Source: an uncultured Clostridia bacterium (GTDB lineage Bacteria; Bacillota; Clostridia; Christensenellales; DUVY01). Taken from it: a stretch of 5,382 nucleotides of DNA. Location: assembly GCA_937895465.1 (NCBI GenBank), contig CALAYY010000173.1, positions 1 through 5,382 of the forward strand, written 5' to 3'. Under the pieces are notes generated by a model. It did no database searches. It worked only from the letters and a program-made list of their open reading frames with translations, and was not told the origin of the DNA. This document shows, piece by piece, positions 1-5,136 of the stretch. Position 1 is the first letter of the stretch; the number at the start of each line of letters is the position of its first letter. The position numbers were made by a program, and so were the translations under genes.

Positions 1-363
1 ATTGCGGCATTGAAGCTTAAGGCAAAATATGTTACGCTTATAGATACAGACGAAAGTGCAGTCAAGGTAACACTTGACAACCTTGCACTTAATGATATTT
101 TAGAAGATAAGGCGCAAGTGTTGTTAGGCACTTTGGATATGGCAAAAAATAAAGCCCAAGTGATATTGGCTAATATAACCGCCAATGTACTAATTAACCT
201 AAAAGATTTGTTTTATCAATATCTGGAGTCTGACGGCGAGCTTATTTTGAGCGGAATAATTGACAGCTACACCGATGATGTAGAAAAAGCATTTGAAAAG
301 TTTTCGCTAATAAATCATAGCAATCTTGATTGCTGGCATTGTTACAGATATAAAAAAGGTTAA
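1..363 (+). CDS. prmA: Ribosomal protein L11 methyltransferase PrmA, C-terminal part (5' end outside the window)
   Basis: PrmA uses S-adenosylmethionine (SAM) to methylate amino groups of ribosomal protein L11 in the cytoplasm. Only about the last 120 residues of a protein usually near 300 residues are visible. The reading frame is open from base 1 (I-A-A-L-K-L), so the TTG at 10 is an internal leucine codon and not a start. The visible part matches the second half of a class I Rossmann methyltransferase. It has an acidic SAM-binding strand (VTLIDTDESAV, window residues 11-21) followed by a helix ending LALND. It then has the PrmA signature ILANITANVLINL, equivalent to the family's N-x-x-A-N-x-L motif, and LILSGII near the end. 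The stop is TAA at 361-363, three bases before the rsmE start. This prmA-rsmE order is common in Firmicutes, often downstream of the dnaK-dnaJ cluster, and supports the call. Nothing looks broken; truncation is by the window edge. Confidence 0.9.
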   Translation: MAALKLKAKYVTLIDTDESAVKVTLDNLALNDILEDKAQVLLGTLDMAKNKAQVILANITANVLINLKDLFYQYLESDGELILSGIIDSYTDDVEKAFEKFSLINHSNLDCWHCYRYKKG

Positions 364-366
364 TTT

Positions 367-1101
367 ATGGCAAAACGGTTTTTTACTTCTTATACAGACG
401 GAGACATTATATTAATACAAGATGAAGAATATCATCATCTTGTCAATGTAATGCGTGCCCAAATAGGCGAGCAGATTACCGTTTGTTTTAATGACGGATA
501 TGATAACCTTTGCGAGATTATAAGTTTGGGAAAAAACCTAGCAACTCTAAAAATAATGAGCCGTCAAAAAAATAATGCAGAAGCGGATATAGATGTAACA
601 TTATTTCAGGCAGTGCCTAAGGGCGATAAGCTAGATTTGATTGTCCAAAAAAGCACCGAGCTTGGTGTCAAAAAAATAGTTCCCTTTTTATCCAAATTTA
701 CTCAAACTAAGGCGATAAGCGTAAAATCCGACAGGCTTAAAAAAGTAGCAACTGAAGCCGCCAAACAATGCGGCAGAGCGGTAGTGCCAGAGATTGAAGA
801 AGTCAAGACTTTTTCCGAAGTTTTGAAAACATTAGATGAATATGACTATATCTTAATGCCTTATGAATTAGAAAAAACAAGGGAAATAAAGACTGCACTT
901 ATTAAGGCAAACAAGCCAACAAGTATAGCAATCATAATCGGCTCTGAGGGTGGATTTTGTATAGACGAAATTGAACAGGCAAAGCAATGTGGCGCTGATA
1001 TTGTTAGTTTGGGCAATAGGATTCTGCGTGCAGAAACGGCGGCAATCAGCGTCATGTCGATAGTTATATATCAATTTGAACAGATGAAAACAGGAGTATA
1101 A
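367..1101 (+). CDS. rsmE: 16S rRNA (uracil(1498)-N(3))-methyltransferase RsmE
   Basis: RsmE methylates N3 of U1498 in 16S rRNA, near the decoding site of the 30S subunit, using SAM. The protein has 244 residues, a normal length for this SPOUT (trefoil-knot) family. The N-terminal third is the PUA-like RNA-binding domain, with HHLVNVMR at residues 23-30. The catalytic domain starts with QAVPKGDKLDLIVQKSTELG (81-100), followed by EAAKQCGR (130-137), where many homologues have EQSGR. The knot motifs are IGSEGGF (191-197), usually GPEGGF, and SLGNRILRAETAA (214-226), which form the SAM pocket. The ATG at 367 is preceded by AAAGG (355-359) at seven bases, inside the end of prmA. The TAA stop overlaps the mtaB ATG by one base, so the two genes are probably translationally coupled. 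The assignment is secure; the Pro-to-Ser change in GPEGGF is minor. Confidence 0.96.
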   Translation: MAKRFFTSYTDGDIILIQDEEYHHLVNVMRAQIGEQITVCFNDGYDNLCEIISLGKNLATLKIMSRQKNNAEADIDVTLFQAVPKGDKLDLIVQKSTELGVKKIVPFLSKFTQTKAISVKSDRLKKVATEAAKQCGRAVVPEIEEVKTFSEVLKTLDEYDYILMPYELEKTREIKTALIKANKPTSIAIIIGSEGGFCIDEIEQAKQCGADIVSLGNRILRAETAAISVMSIVIYQFEQMKTGV

Positions 1102-2384
1102 TGAAAGCGGTAGTTCATACTTTGGGATGTAAAACCAATCAATACGAATCAGGGGCTGTTATAAAAAAACTTGCTGAACACGGCTATGAAGTAACAGACA
1201 ATTTTGAAGCTGAGGCTAACCTGTACATAATCAATACATGTGCAGTAACAGCCGAAGCCGAAAGAAAGTCAAGGCAGGCGGCAAGGCGTTGTAGTACTTT
1301 ATCCCCCCAAGCTGATGTTATCATAATGGGCTGTGCGGCACAAAATTCTGCCAAGCGGTTTTTGTCAATGGATAATGTGGTGGCAGCGGGCGGTATAAGC
1401 GGAAAGGTAAGCCTAATAGAAAGATACCTAAGCGGAGAGAGAAAGTTTTCAGACATAAGCATAAGTAAAAGCTATGAGGATGAAACACCCATAAAAAACC
1501 GCACACGAAGCTACATAAAAGTTCAGGACGGCTGCGATAAGTTTTGTTCATATTGCATTGTACCTATTCTTAGAGGCAGAAGCAGGTCAAGAGATCTTGA
1601 CAGCATAATAAAAGAAATTGAAAACTGCCGTTCAAAAGAAATCGTTTTGGGCGGAATAGACTTGTCTGACTATAACTTTGAAGGGATTACTTTGGTTGAT
1701 CTTTTAAGACGGATAGGTAAGCTGAGCGAAAGAGTGCGTATAAGCTCTTTGGGAGTAAAGGCAGTCACACCCAAGCTTTTATATGCCATGAAAGAAGGGA
1801 ATTTTTGTCCGCATTTTCATCTTTCTATTCAGAGCGGAAGTAATGAAGTTTTAAACAACATGAACAGGCAATATACTTCTCAAGATATTATTAGTGCGTG
1901 CGAACTAATAAAACAATATTACCCCAGAGCTGCAATTACCTCTGATATAATCGCAGGGTTTCCCGAAGAGAGTGACCAAAACCATCTTGAGACCTTGGCG
2001 ACTTTAGAAGAGGCAGGGCTTAGCTATATGCATATTTTCCCGTATTCAATAAGACAGGGAACACGTGCTGCCAAAATGCCTCAGATAGACAGAAAGATAA
2101 AGCGTCAAAGAGTGCGTGACTTGGAAGTTTTACGTGAAAAGTTATGGGCAAAATTTTTGGAAAGCGAATACGGCAAAATAAGTGAAGTTATTACAGAACA
2201 GACAGAAGACGAGTATGTTACAGGACATACCGAAAACTATATCAAAGTATACTTGCCTAAGAACACCCCAAAAGACAAGTTAATAAAAGTCAGAATTGGG
2301 AAAAGAATGAAAGACGGAGTTGAAGGCATTTTATTTAAAAAAGGGGAAGGAGCGACTAACGGATTCAAAAGGCGTTTTGTATAA
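1101..2384 (+). CDS. mtaB: tRNA (N6-L-threonylcarbamoyladenosine(37)-C2)-methylthiotransferase MtaB
   Basis: MtaB is a radical-SAM enzyme that converts t6A37 of ANN-decoding tRNAs to ms2t6A, adding sulfur and a methyl group next to the anticodon. Its 427 residues fit the family. The N-terminal UPF0004 domain supplies three cluster cysteines: C10 (TLGCKTNQYES), C47 (NTCAVT) and C78 (GCAAQ). The radical-SAM cluster motif is CDKFCSYC, with C145, C149 and C152, followed by IVPILRGRSRSR. Further motifs are LSIQSGSNEVLNNMNRQYT (241-259), DIIAGFPEE (282-290) and HIFPYSIRQGTRAAKMP (311-327). The last 60 or so residues fit a TRAM RNA-binding domain. TLGCK-NQYE and the short C-terminal part point to MtaB rather than MiaB. 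Two usually conserved segments deviate: VLGGIDL (182-188), where LTG(V/I)-x-L is typical, and SSLGVKAVT (215-223), where SS-x-EP is typical. The SD is AGGAG at 1092-1096, only four bases from the ATG, which overlaps the rsmE stop. Confidence 0.94.
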   Translation: MKAVVHTLGCKTNQYESGAVIKKLAEHGYEVTDNFEAEANLYIINTCAVTAEAERKSRQAARRCSTLSPQADVIIMGCAAQNSAKRFLSMDNVVAAGGISGKVSLIERYLSGERKFSDISISKSYEDETPIKNRTRSYIKVQDGCDKFCSYCIVPILRGRSRSRDLDSIIKEIENCRSKEIVLGGIDLSDYNFEGITLVDLLRRIGKLSERVRISSLGVKAVTPKLLYAMKEGNFCPHFHLSIQSGSNEVLNNMNRQYTSQDIISACELIKQYYPRAAITSDIIAGFPEESDQNHLETLATLEEAGLSYMHIFPYSIRQGTRAAKMPQIDRKIKRQRVRDLEVLREKLWAKFLESEYGKISEVITEQTEDEYVTGHTENYIKVYLPKNTPKDKLIKVRIGKRMKDGVEGILFKKGEGATNGFKRRFV

Positions 2385-2398
2385 AAAGGAGAATAGAT

Positions 2399-2743
2399 AT
2401 GGATTGTATTTTTTGTAAGATAATAAGAGGCGAGACTCCTTCAAAAAAGGCTTATGAAGATGACTTGATGTTGATTTTTGAAGATGTGTCGCCTAAGGCA
2501 AAGCTGCATTACCTTGCCGTGCCTAAACACCATTATGCATTGATAGACCAGATGAACGCTCAAGACCAAGCAGATATAGGCTATATTTTGAGAAAGATTG
2601 CAAAACTAAAAAACATTTTGGGACTTAATGACGGATACAGGCTTACAATCAATCAAGGCGAAAATGCAGGACAAAGTGTACATCATCTTCATATTCATAT
2701 AATGGGCGGACAGACTTTGGATTGGCCTGATTATAGAAAATAA
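2399..2743 (+). CDS. hinT: HIT (histidine triad) family nucleotide-binding protein, HinT-like
   Basis: HinT-type proteins are small cytoplasmic dimers that hydrolyse purine nucleoside phosphoramidates and aminoacyl-adenylates; the physiological role in bacteria is poorly defined. The complete 114-residue protein starts MDCIFCKII, whose C3-x-x-C6 pair is the first half of the zinc site seen in many members. FEDVSPKAKLHYLAVPKHH (27-45) is the substrate-pocket region. The histidine triad is H96-L-H98-I-H100 in QSVHHLHIHIMGG (92-104), with H98 the expected nucleophile. The C-terminal LDWPDYRK resembles the HINT-type tail that carries a conserved tryptophan. The ATG at 2399 has AAGGAG (2386-2391) seven bases upstream, and the gene starts 14 bases after the mtaB stop, so it is probably the last gene of the prmA-rsmE-mtaB operon. 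The family call is firm; the exact substrate cannot be read from sequence. Confidence 0.94.
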   Translation: MDCIFCKIIRGETPSKKAYEDDLMLIFEDVSPKAKLHYLAVPKHHYALIDQMNAQDQADIGYILRKIAKLKNILGLNDGYRLTINQGENAGQSVHHLHIHIMGGQTLDWPDYRK

Positions 2744-2765
2744 GGCTTAGTTTTTTGATTTTTTT
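2724..2765 (+). terminator. Possible weak terminator after hinT
   Basis: GGCCT (2724-2728) can pair with AGGCT (2743-2747) through four Watson-Crick pairs and one G-T wobble across a 14-base loop. It is followed by T-tracts at 2751-2756 and 2760-2765. The stem is short, begins inside hinT and is separated from the first T-tract by three bases, so it would be inefficient at best. The T-richness and the new promoter just downstream suggest that the upstream operon ends here, but some readthrough into rpsU is likely. Confidence 0.3.
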
Positions 2766-2781
2766 AATTCTAAGGAAATAA

Positions 2782-2810
2782 TTGACTATTTGTTGCAGAT
2801 GTTATAAAAT
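2782..2810 (+). promoter_or_regulatory. Sigma-A-type promoter for rpsU
   Basis: TTGACT (2782-2787) is followed after 17 bases by TAAAAT (2805-2810), close to the vegetative consensus TTGACA-N17-TATAAT. An overlapping alternative -10, TATAAA at 2803-2808, is preceded by TGT, giving an extended -10 arrangement with a 15-base spacer. Transcription should begin near 2816-2818, leaving a leader of about 75 bases before rpsU. This allows bS21 to be made independently of the upstream modification operon. Confidence 0.75.
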
Positions 2811-2877
2811 AATAAGGTACTTTAACAAAACATAAAGAAAATTTGTATTTTGTTTGAAGAATTTATCCGAATGCGGG

Positions 2878-2885
2878 AAGGAGGT
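2878..2885 (+). promoter_or_regulatory. Full-consensus Shine-Dalgarno of rpsU
   Basis: AAGGAGGT is an uninterrupted eight-base match to the 16S rRNA anti-SD, seven bases before the ATG at 2893. It decides the start: the upstream in-frame TTG at 2854 has no such site and would place this SD inside the gene. It is the longest SD match in the window; the other genes show four to six bases. A small hairpin, TCCG/CGGG with loop AATG (2866-2877), directly abuts its 5' side. Confidence 0.85.
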
Positions 2886-2892
2886 CGAGTAT

Positions 2893-3075
2893 ATGTCAAC
2901 TGTTAAGGTAAACGATAGAGAGTCTATTGATGACGCTATCAAGCGCTGGAAAAGAAAATGTCAAAAAGACAATATCATGGGCGACCTTCGAAAGAAAGAA
3001 CACTATGAGAAACCGAGTGTTCGCCGCAAGAAGAAGATGGAAGCCGCTAAAAAGCGTAAACCCAATAGAAACTAA
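2893..3075 (+). CDS. rpsU: 30S ribosomal protein bS21
   Basis: bS21 is a small basic protein of the 30S subunit that sits near the 16S rRNA 3' end and anti-SD and aids initiation on natural mRNAs. The 60-residue product starts MSTVKVNDRESIDDAIKRWKRKC, the typical S21 start, where the E-S-I/L-D-x-A-I/L-x-R-x-K pattern forms the first helix. It continues with LRKKEHYEKPSVRRKKK (32-48), the diagnostic EHYEKPS-x-RRKKK core. It ends in a lysine/arginine-rich tail. Length and composition are normal. The ATG at 2893 was chosen over the TTG at 2854 because it has a perfect SD and gives the standard N-terminus. The gene is a self-contained unit with its own promoter (2782-2810) and terminator (3099-3139). 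Placement after prmA-rsmE-mtaB-hinT is frequent in Firmicutes. Confidence 0.97.
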   Translation: MSTVKVNDRESIDDAIKRWKRKCQKDNIMGDLRKKEHYEKPSVRRKKKMEAAKKRKPNRN

Positions 3076-3098
3076 ATAAGTAAAAAAACAAAGTTTAC

Positions 3099-3139
3099 AA
3101 AAGATCAAATTCTATGATTTAGAGTTTGGTCTTTTTTTT
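3099..3139 (+). terminator. Strong intrinsic terminator of rpsU
   Basis: AAAAGATCAAATTCTA (3099-3114) pairs with TAGAGTTTGGTCTTTT (3120-3135) over 16 positions, two of them G-U wobbles when read as + strand RNA. The loop is TGATT (3115-3119), and the right arm runs into eight consecutive T residues (3132-3139). It lies 23 bases after the rpsU stop. The two wobbles become A-C mismatches on the other strand, so the structure favours rightward transcription. Confidence 0.9.
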
Positions 3140-3141
3140 GT

Positions 3142-3201
3142 AATCAATTGATTAAAAACTTTAGTTGATAGGCAATATCAGCTAAAGAGAAACTTTTTAT
3201 C
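3142..3201 (+). repeat. Nested inverted repeats in the leader of the 141-residue gene
   Basis: AATCAATTGATT (3142-3153) is a perfect 12-base palindrome. Immediately after it, CTTTAGTTGATA (3159-3170) pairs with TATCAGCTAAAG (3176-3187) over 12 positions, with one G-U wobble and loop GGCAA. Outside this stem, GATtAAAAA (3150-3158) can pair with TTTTTATC (3194-3201) with small bulges. The structure ends nine bases before the SD of the next gene (AAGGGG, 3210-3215). It could be an operator, an RNA element controlling translation, or a weak second terminator; the five-T run (3194-3198) starts six bases past the stem. I found no convincing -35/-10 pair in 3140-3222. Confidence 0.55.
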
Positions 3202-3222
3202 ATTATTATAAGGGGTAGAATT

Positions 3223-3648
3223 ATGAGAAGTAAAAGAGAAAAAGGCGAATTAAGAAAATTGGCAATGGGCGCAAAAGCACGTCTTAAGAGCGGATATTGG
3301 AGCGAGGTAAAAAAAGAACGTGAAAACGCACGTGAACTTGCTTTGCAGTCAGGCAAAAGCACAGAGTCTGTTGACGAATATTATAAGGCTAAGCATACCC
3401 GTGAAATCAAGGCTACTATTAACAGCGTCAATAATTCGGACGAATTGATGTATAAAAAAGTATGTGAAATTTTGGAAAAAAACGAAGATATAATCAATCC
3501 GGTAAATTGTCTTATCGACCATGAAAAATACGACAATATGGATTTTGTCTCTAAGCAAAGATATCTTTTTATGCTGATGTCCAAGTACAGCGAATTAAAG
3601 GAGCGGTATTTCAAAGAAAAACAATTTATGGGACGAGTGACTAATTAA
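3223..3648 (+). CDS. Uncharacterised highly charged helical protein (141 residues)
   Basis: I do not recognise this protein. It has 141 residues, no signal peptide, no membrane segment and no evident catalytic motif, so it is probably cytoplasmic. Nearly all of it looks helical. Residues 1-40 are strongly basic and charged (KREKGELRKLAMGAKARLKSGYW, then KKERENARELA). A short linker (LQSGKSTES) leads to DEYYKAKHTREIKA, then DELMYKKVCEILEKN. A final helix around 106-135 is rich in aromatic and charged residues (QRYLFMLMSKYSELKERYF). The two cysteines, C81 and C96, form no known motif. The ATG at 3223 has AAGGGG (3210-3215) at seven bases, and codon use resembles the neighbours, so the gene is probably real. 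It occupies the place often held by yqeY in Firmicutes, but it lacks resemblance to the GatB/YqeY domain as I know it. It lies after the rpsU terminator, so it depends on readthrough or an unseen promoter. An RNA- or ribosome-binding role would fit the charge and context but is only inference. Confidence 0.8.
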   Translation: MRSKREKGELRKLAMGAKARLKSGYWSEVKKERENARELALQSGKSTESVDEYYKAKHTREIKATINSVNNSDELMYKKVCEILEKNEDIINPVNCLIDHEKYDNMDFVSKQRYLFMLMSKYSELKERYFKEKQFMGRVTN

Positions 3649-3671
3649 GAGTGAAAATTAATAGTATTTAC

Positions 3672-3704
3672 ATATAAAAAGGTTTCTTTAGCCAAAGAAG
3701 CCTT
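3672..3704 (-). terminator. Terminator between convergent genes, oriented for tmcAL
   Basis: On the + strand, AAGGTTTCTTT (3679-3689) pairs with AAAGAAGCCTT (3694-3704) over 11 positions, with one G-U wobble and loop AGCC. Read on the - strand, the right arm continues into TTTTTATAT, a usable U-tract, with one A-C mismatch in the stem. It begins 37 bases past the tmcAL stop. On the + strand, the sequence after the stem is AGTTCTATTG, a poor U-tract. The hairpin probably ends tmcAL mainly and may partly serve the 141-residue gene from the other side. Confidence 0.7.
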
Positions 3705-3741
3705 AGTTCTATTGAATAGGCAATTTTCCGTTTGGTCGACT

Positions 3742-4932
3742 TTAAAACACTATCATACCTTGTCCAAAAAACATGCCTTTTTTTCTTCTGGTAATTTGGC
3801 AGTATAAGTCATCGGCTGTTATATTAACTTTGAGCATATCAAGAGTGCCTTTATCAGTAATATTATCTATATCTTTTTTTCGTGTAATCATATTGTCAGG
3901 CAATCTTGCAAGCAATTCTTTTCTTTCTTTTCTTACCCCAAGCACATTAATATACGGCGGACATTTTTTGGCGGCAGTCATTAAATTTTTGGTTATATTT
4001 AAAGCAGGGTACAGCAACATCCTTTTTAGTCTGGCTAGGGTATATCTTTTGGTTTTTATATTAGCCGCTAACTCTTCAAGAGTATGATAGCTTTGTGCTT
4101 TATTTATAATCCTATGTTCAATCCCTTCGGTATAATCATAAATAGTTTTGAGCCTATGTGGGTCAGACGAAATGATATCAAAAATACAAATATCAGACAA
4201 CGCTTGCAAAACGAGCGAAAAGTCAAAATAATTATCAGCAAAAAGAGCTTTTGCATTATCAGGCATAGAATTGATGTTTTCCCATGAGCCGTTTATTACT
4301 TGCTTTCTTATAGCAGTAGCCGAATCCAATTCACCCATTAATTCTGTTTCGTTATAGCCGCTGCCCAGTCTTTTTAGTGTAAAAGGTTTAACAGCACTTT
4401 TATGTCTAAGCAATGCCTTGACATATTCAATAGCTAAGATATTATTGGGCGAACTTATAAGCTTTTCAAAAGTCTCTCCAAATACAGCATTACTAGCAGA
4501 AGATTGTGCTTTTGGATAGCTAAACCCTTTTTTCAGATTAGCCTTTATTGTTTTTTTGTATTCTGTACTTTCAGCTTCTAGATTTTTGGCGGCTTGGGTC
4601 AATTCGGACAAATTGCCGCTTTCACTCCCAAAAGACAATATACTCATATCTTCTATAGAATTGATAATTCTGACTGCACCGTCAGCAAAAATATCTGCAC
4701 TGCCTAGTGCAAAAACAGTAGGCAGTTCTATAACCATATCAGCACCGCAAGTTAATGCCGCAAGCGTTCTTGTGTACTTGTCTAGTATGGCAGGCTCGCC
4801 TCGCTGTACAAAATTGCCGCTCATAACACAGACAAGACCGTCGCAAGCTGTTGTCTGTTTGGTGTATTTGATATGTTCCACATGCCCATTATGCAGTGGG
4901 TTATATTCACAAATAATCGCTGCTAGTTTCAT
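3742..4932 (-). CDS. tmcAL: tRNA(Met) cytidine acetate ligase TmcAL (YlbM)
   Basis: TmcAL makes N4-acetylcytidine at the wobble position (C34) of elongator tRNA-Met, using acetate and ATP through an acetyl-adenylate intermediate. This differs from the acetyl-CoA route of TmcA. The 396-residue protein is slightly shorter than the roughly 415-residue Bacillus subtilis protein. The N-terminal nucleotidyltransferase-like fold carries EYNPLHNGH (9-17), whose H-N-G-H is the ATP-binding signature. It is followed by VMSGNFVQRGEPAILDKYTR (36-55), ADMVIELP (64-71) and ILSFGSE (98-104). Later family motifs are SPNNILAIEYVKAL (161-174), SATAIRK (204-210), TKRYTLARLKRMLL (294-307) and YINVLGV (327-333). 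All key motifs are intact. The start gives the expected MKLAAIICEYNP. The SD is poor: only AGG, six bases before the ATG. A -10 element lies 15 bases upstream of the ATG, so the leader may be very short. The gene is divergent from pta, an arrangement common in Clostridia. Confidence 0.96.
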   Translation of the reverse strand: MKLAAIICEYNPLHNGHVEHIKYTKQTTACDGLVCVMSGNFVQRGEPAILDKYTRTLAALTCGADMVIELPTVFALGSADIFADGAVRIINSIEDMSILSFGSESGNLSELTQAAKNLEAESTEYKKTIKANLKKGFSYPKAQSSASNAVFGETFEKLISSPNNILAIEYVKALLRHKSAVKPFTLKRLGSGYNETELMGELDSATAIRKQVINGSWENINSMPDNAKALFADNYFDFSLVLQALSDICIFDIISSDPHRLKTIYDYTEGIEHRIINKAQSYHTLEELAANIKTKRYTLARLKRMLLYPALNITKNLMTAAKKCPPYINVLGVRKERKELLARLPDNMITRKKDIDNITDKGTLDMLKVNITADDLYCQITRRKKGMFFGQGMIVF

Positions 4933-4946
4933 TTTTTGCCTAATTA

Positions 4947-4955
4947 ATTATATCA
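4947..4955 (-). promoter_or_regulatory. Extended -10 promoter of tmcAL
   Basis: On the - strand the sequence reads TGATATAAT, a perfect extended -10 (TGn-TATAAT; hexamer at 4952-4947). At the usual -35 distance there is only ATAAAA, so recognition would rest on the extended -10 and the A/T-rich upstream tract. The start of transcription is expected near 4939-4941, leaving only about seven to nine bases before the tmcAL ATG. This implies a near-leaderless or minimal-leader mRNA unless an upstream start is also used. Confidence 0.65.
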
Positions 4956-4981
4956 CAAAAATAAAAATTTTTTATTTGACA

Positions 4982-5003
4982 GATGCTATATTAATAATAC
5001 ATC
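4982..5003. repeat. Imperfect 22-bp palindrome in the tmcAL-pta divergent region
   Basis: The outer arms GATG (4982-4985) and CATC (5000-5003) flank a symmetric core TATTAATA (4989-4996). Sixteen of the 22 positions are symmetric about the centre. A TTGACA hexamer (4976-4981) directly precedes it, but no good -10 follows at 16-18 bases, so this hexamer is probably not a working promoter. An operator for a dimeric regulator is possible. Chance is also plausible in such A/T-rich DNA. Confidence 0.35.
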
Positions 5004-5032
5004 ACTTTTAAGATTTTGATAACATAAAAACG

Positions 5033-5068
5033 AAAATCTAAGCCCTTGTATTCAAAATCAGCCTTTTT
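5033..5068 (+). repeat. Imperfect direct repeat upstream of the pta promoter
   Basis: AAAATCTAAGCCCTT (5033-5047) and AAAATCAGCCTTTTT (5054-5068) share AAAATC and AGCC, differing by a two-base insertion and T-run length. The copies start 21 bases apart, about two helical turns, and end three bases before the -35 hexamer of pta. In addition, TAAGCCC (5039-5045) and GGGTTTA (5069-5075) form an inverted pair with one wobble, and the right arm overlaps the -35. The position would suit an activator or repressor site, but no known regulator motif is recognised. Confidence 0.35.
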
Positions 5069-5071
5069 GGG

Positions 5072-5100
5072 TTTACATAAGTTGGTTGCAAGAGTATAAT
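5072..5100 (+). promoter_or_regulatory. Sigma-A-type promoter of pta
   Basis: TTTACA (5072-5077) and a perfect TATAAT (5095-5100) are separated by exactly 17 bases, giving 11 of 12 consensus matches. This is the strongest promoter match in the window. Transcription should start near 5106-5108, leaving a leader of about 30 bases. It fits high constitutive expression of a central fermentation gene. Confidence 0.85.
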
Positions 5101-5124
5101 AGATACGGAAAAATTAATAAGCAT

Positions 5125-5128
5125 GGAG
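5125..5128 (+). promoter_or_regulatory. Shine-Dalgarno of pta, deciding among three nearby ATGs
   Basis: ATG occurs at 5123, 5130 and 5137, one in each forward frame. GGAG at 5125-5128 sits eight bases before the ATG at 5137, which is the only one that opens the Pta reading frame. The ATGs at 5123 and 5130 lead to stops after nine and eight codons, and neither has a good SD. Confidence 0.7.
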
Positions 5129-5136
5129 TATGAGGT

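Noticed and set aside
1184..1551. Two overlapping - strand open frames within mtaB
   Set aside because: Both lie opposite a conserved radical-SAM gene, have no SD or promoter, and show no recognisable protein features.
2854..2892. Thirteen-codon N-terminal extension of rpsU from TTG at 2854
   Set aside because: The full-consensus SD lies within this stretch and serves the ATG at 2893, which gives the standard bS21 N-terminus.
3223..3648. Assignment of the 141-residue gene to YqeY on the basis of position
   Set aside because: Position after rpsU is suggestive, but the sequence lacks the GatB/YqeY-type features I would expect, so no name was given.
3773..4087. 104-codon hydrophobic open frame on the + strand inside tmcAL
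   Set aside because: It is the reverse strand of lysine-rich coding sequence, which automatically gives phenylalanine- and leucine-rich pseudo-membrane segments. There is no start signal.
4976..5003. TTGACA at 4976-4981 as a pta promoter -35
   Set aside because: At a 16-18 base spacing there is only TACATC or ACATCA. The TTTACA-N17-TATAAT pair at 5072-5100 is far better and closer to pta.
4556..5011. 151-codon open frame on the + strand overlapping the start of tmcAL
   Set aside because: It is antisense to the highly conserved N-terminal half of TmcAL, runs through the intergenic promoter region, has no SD and gives a low-complexity hydrophobic product typical of a shadow frame.
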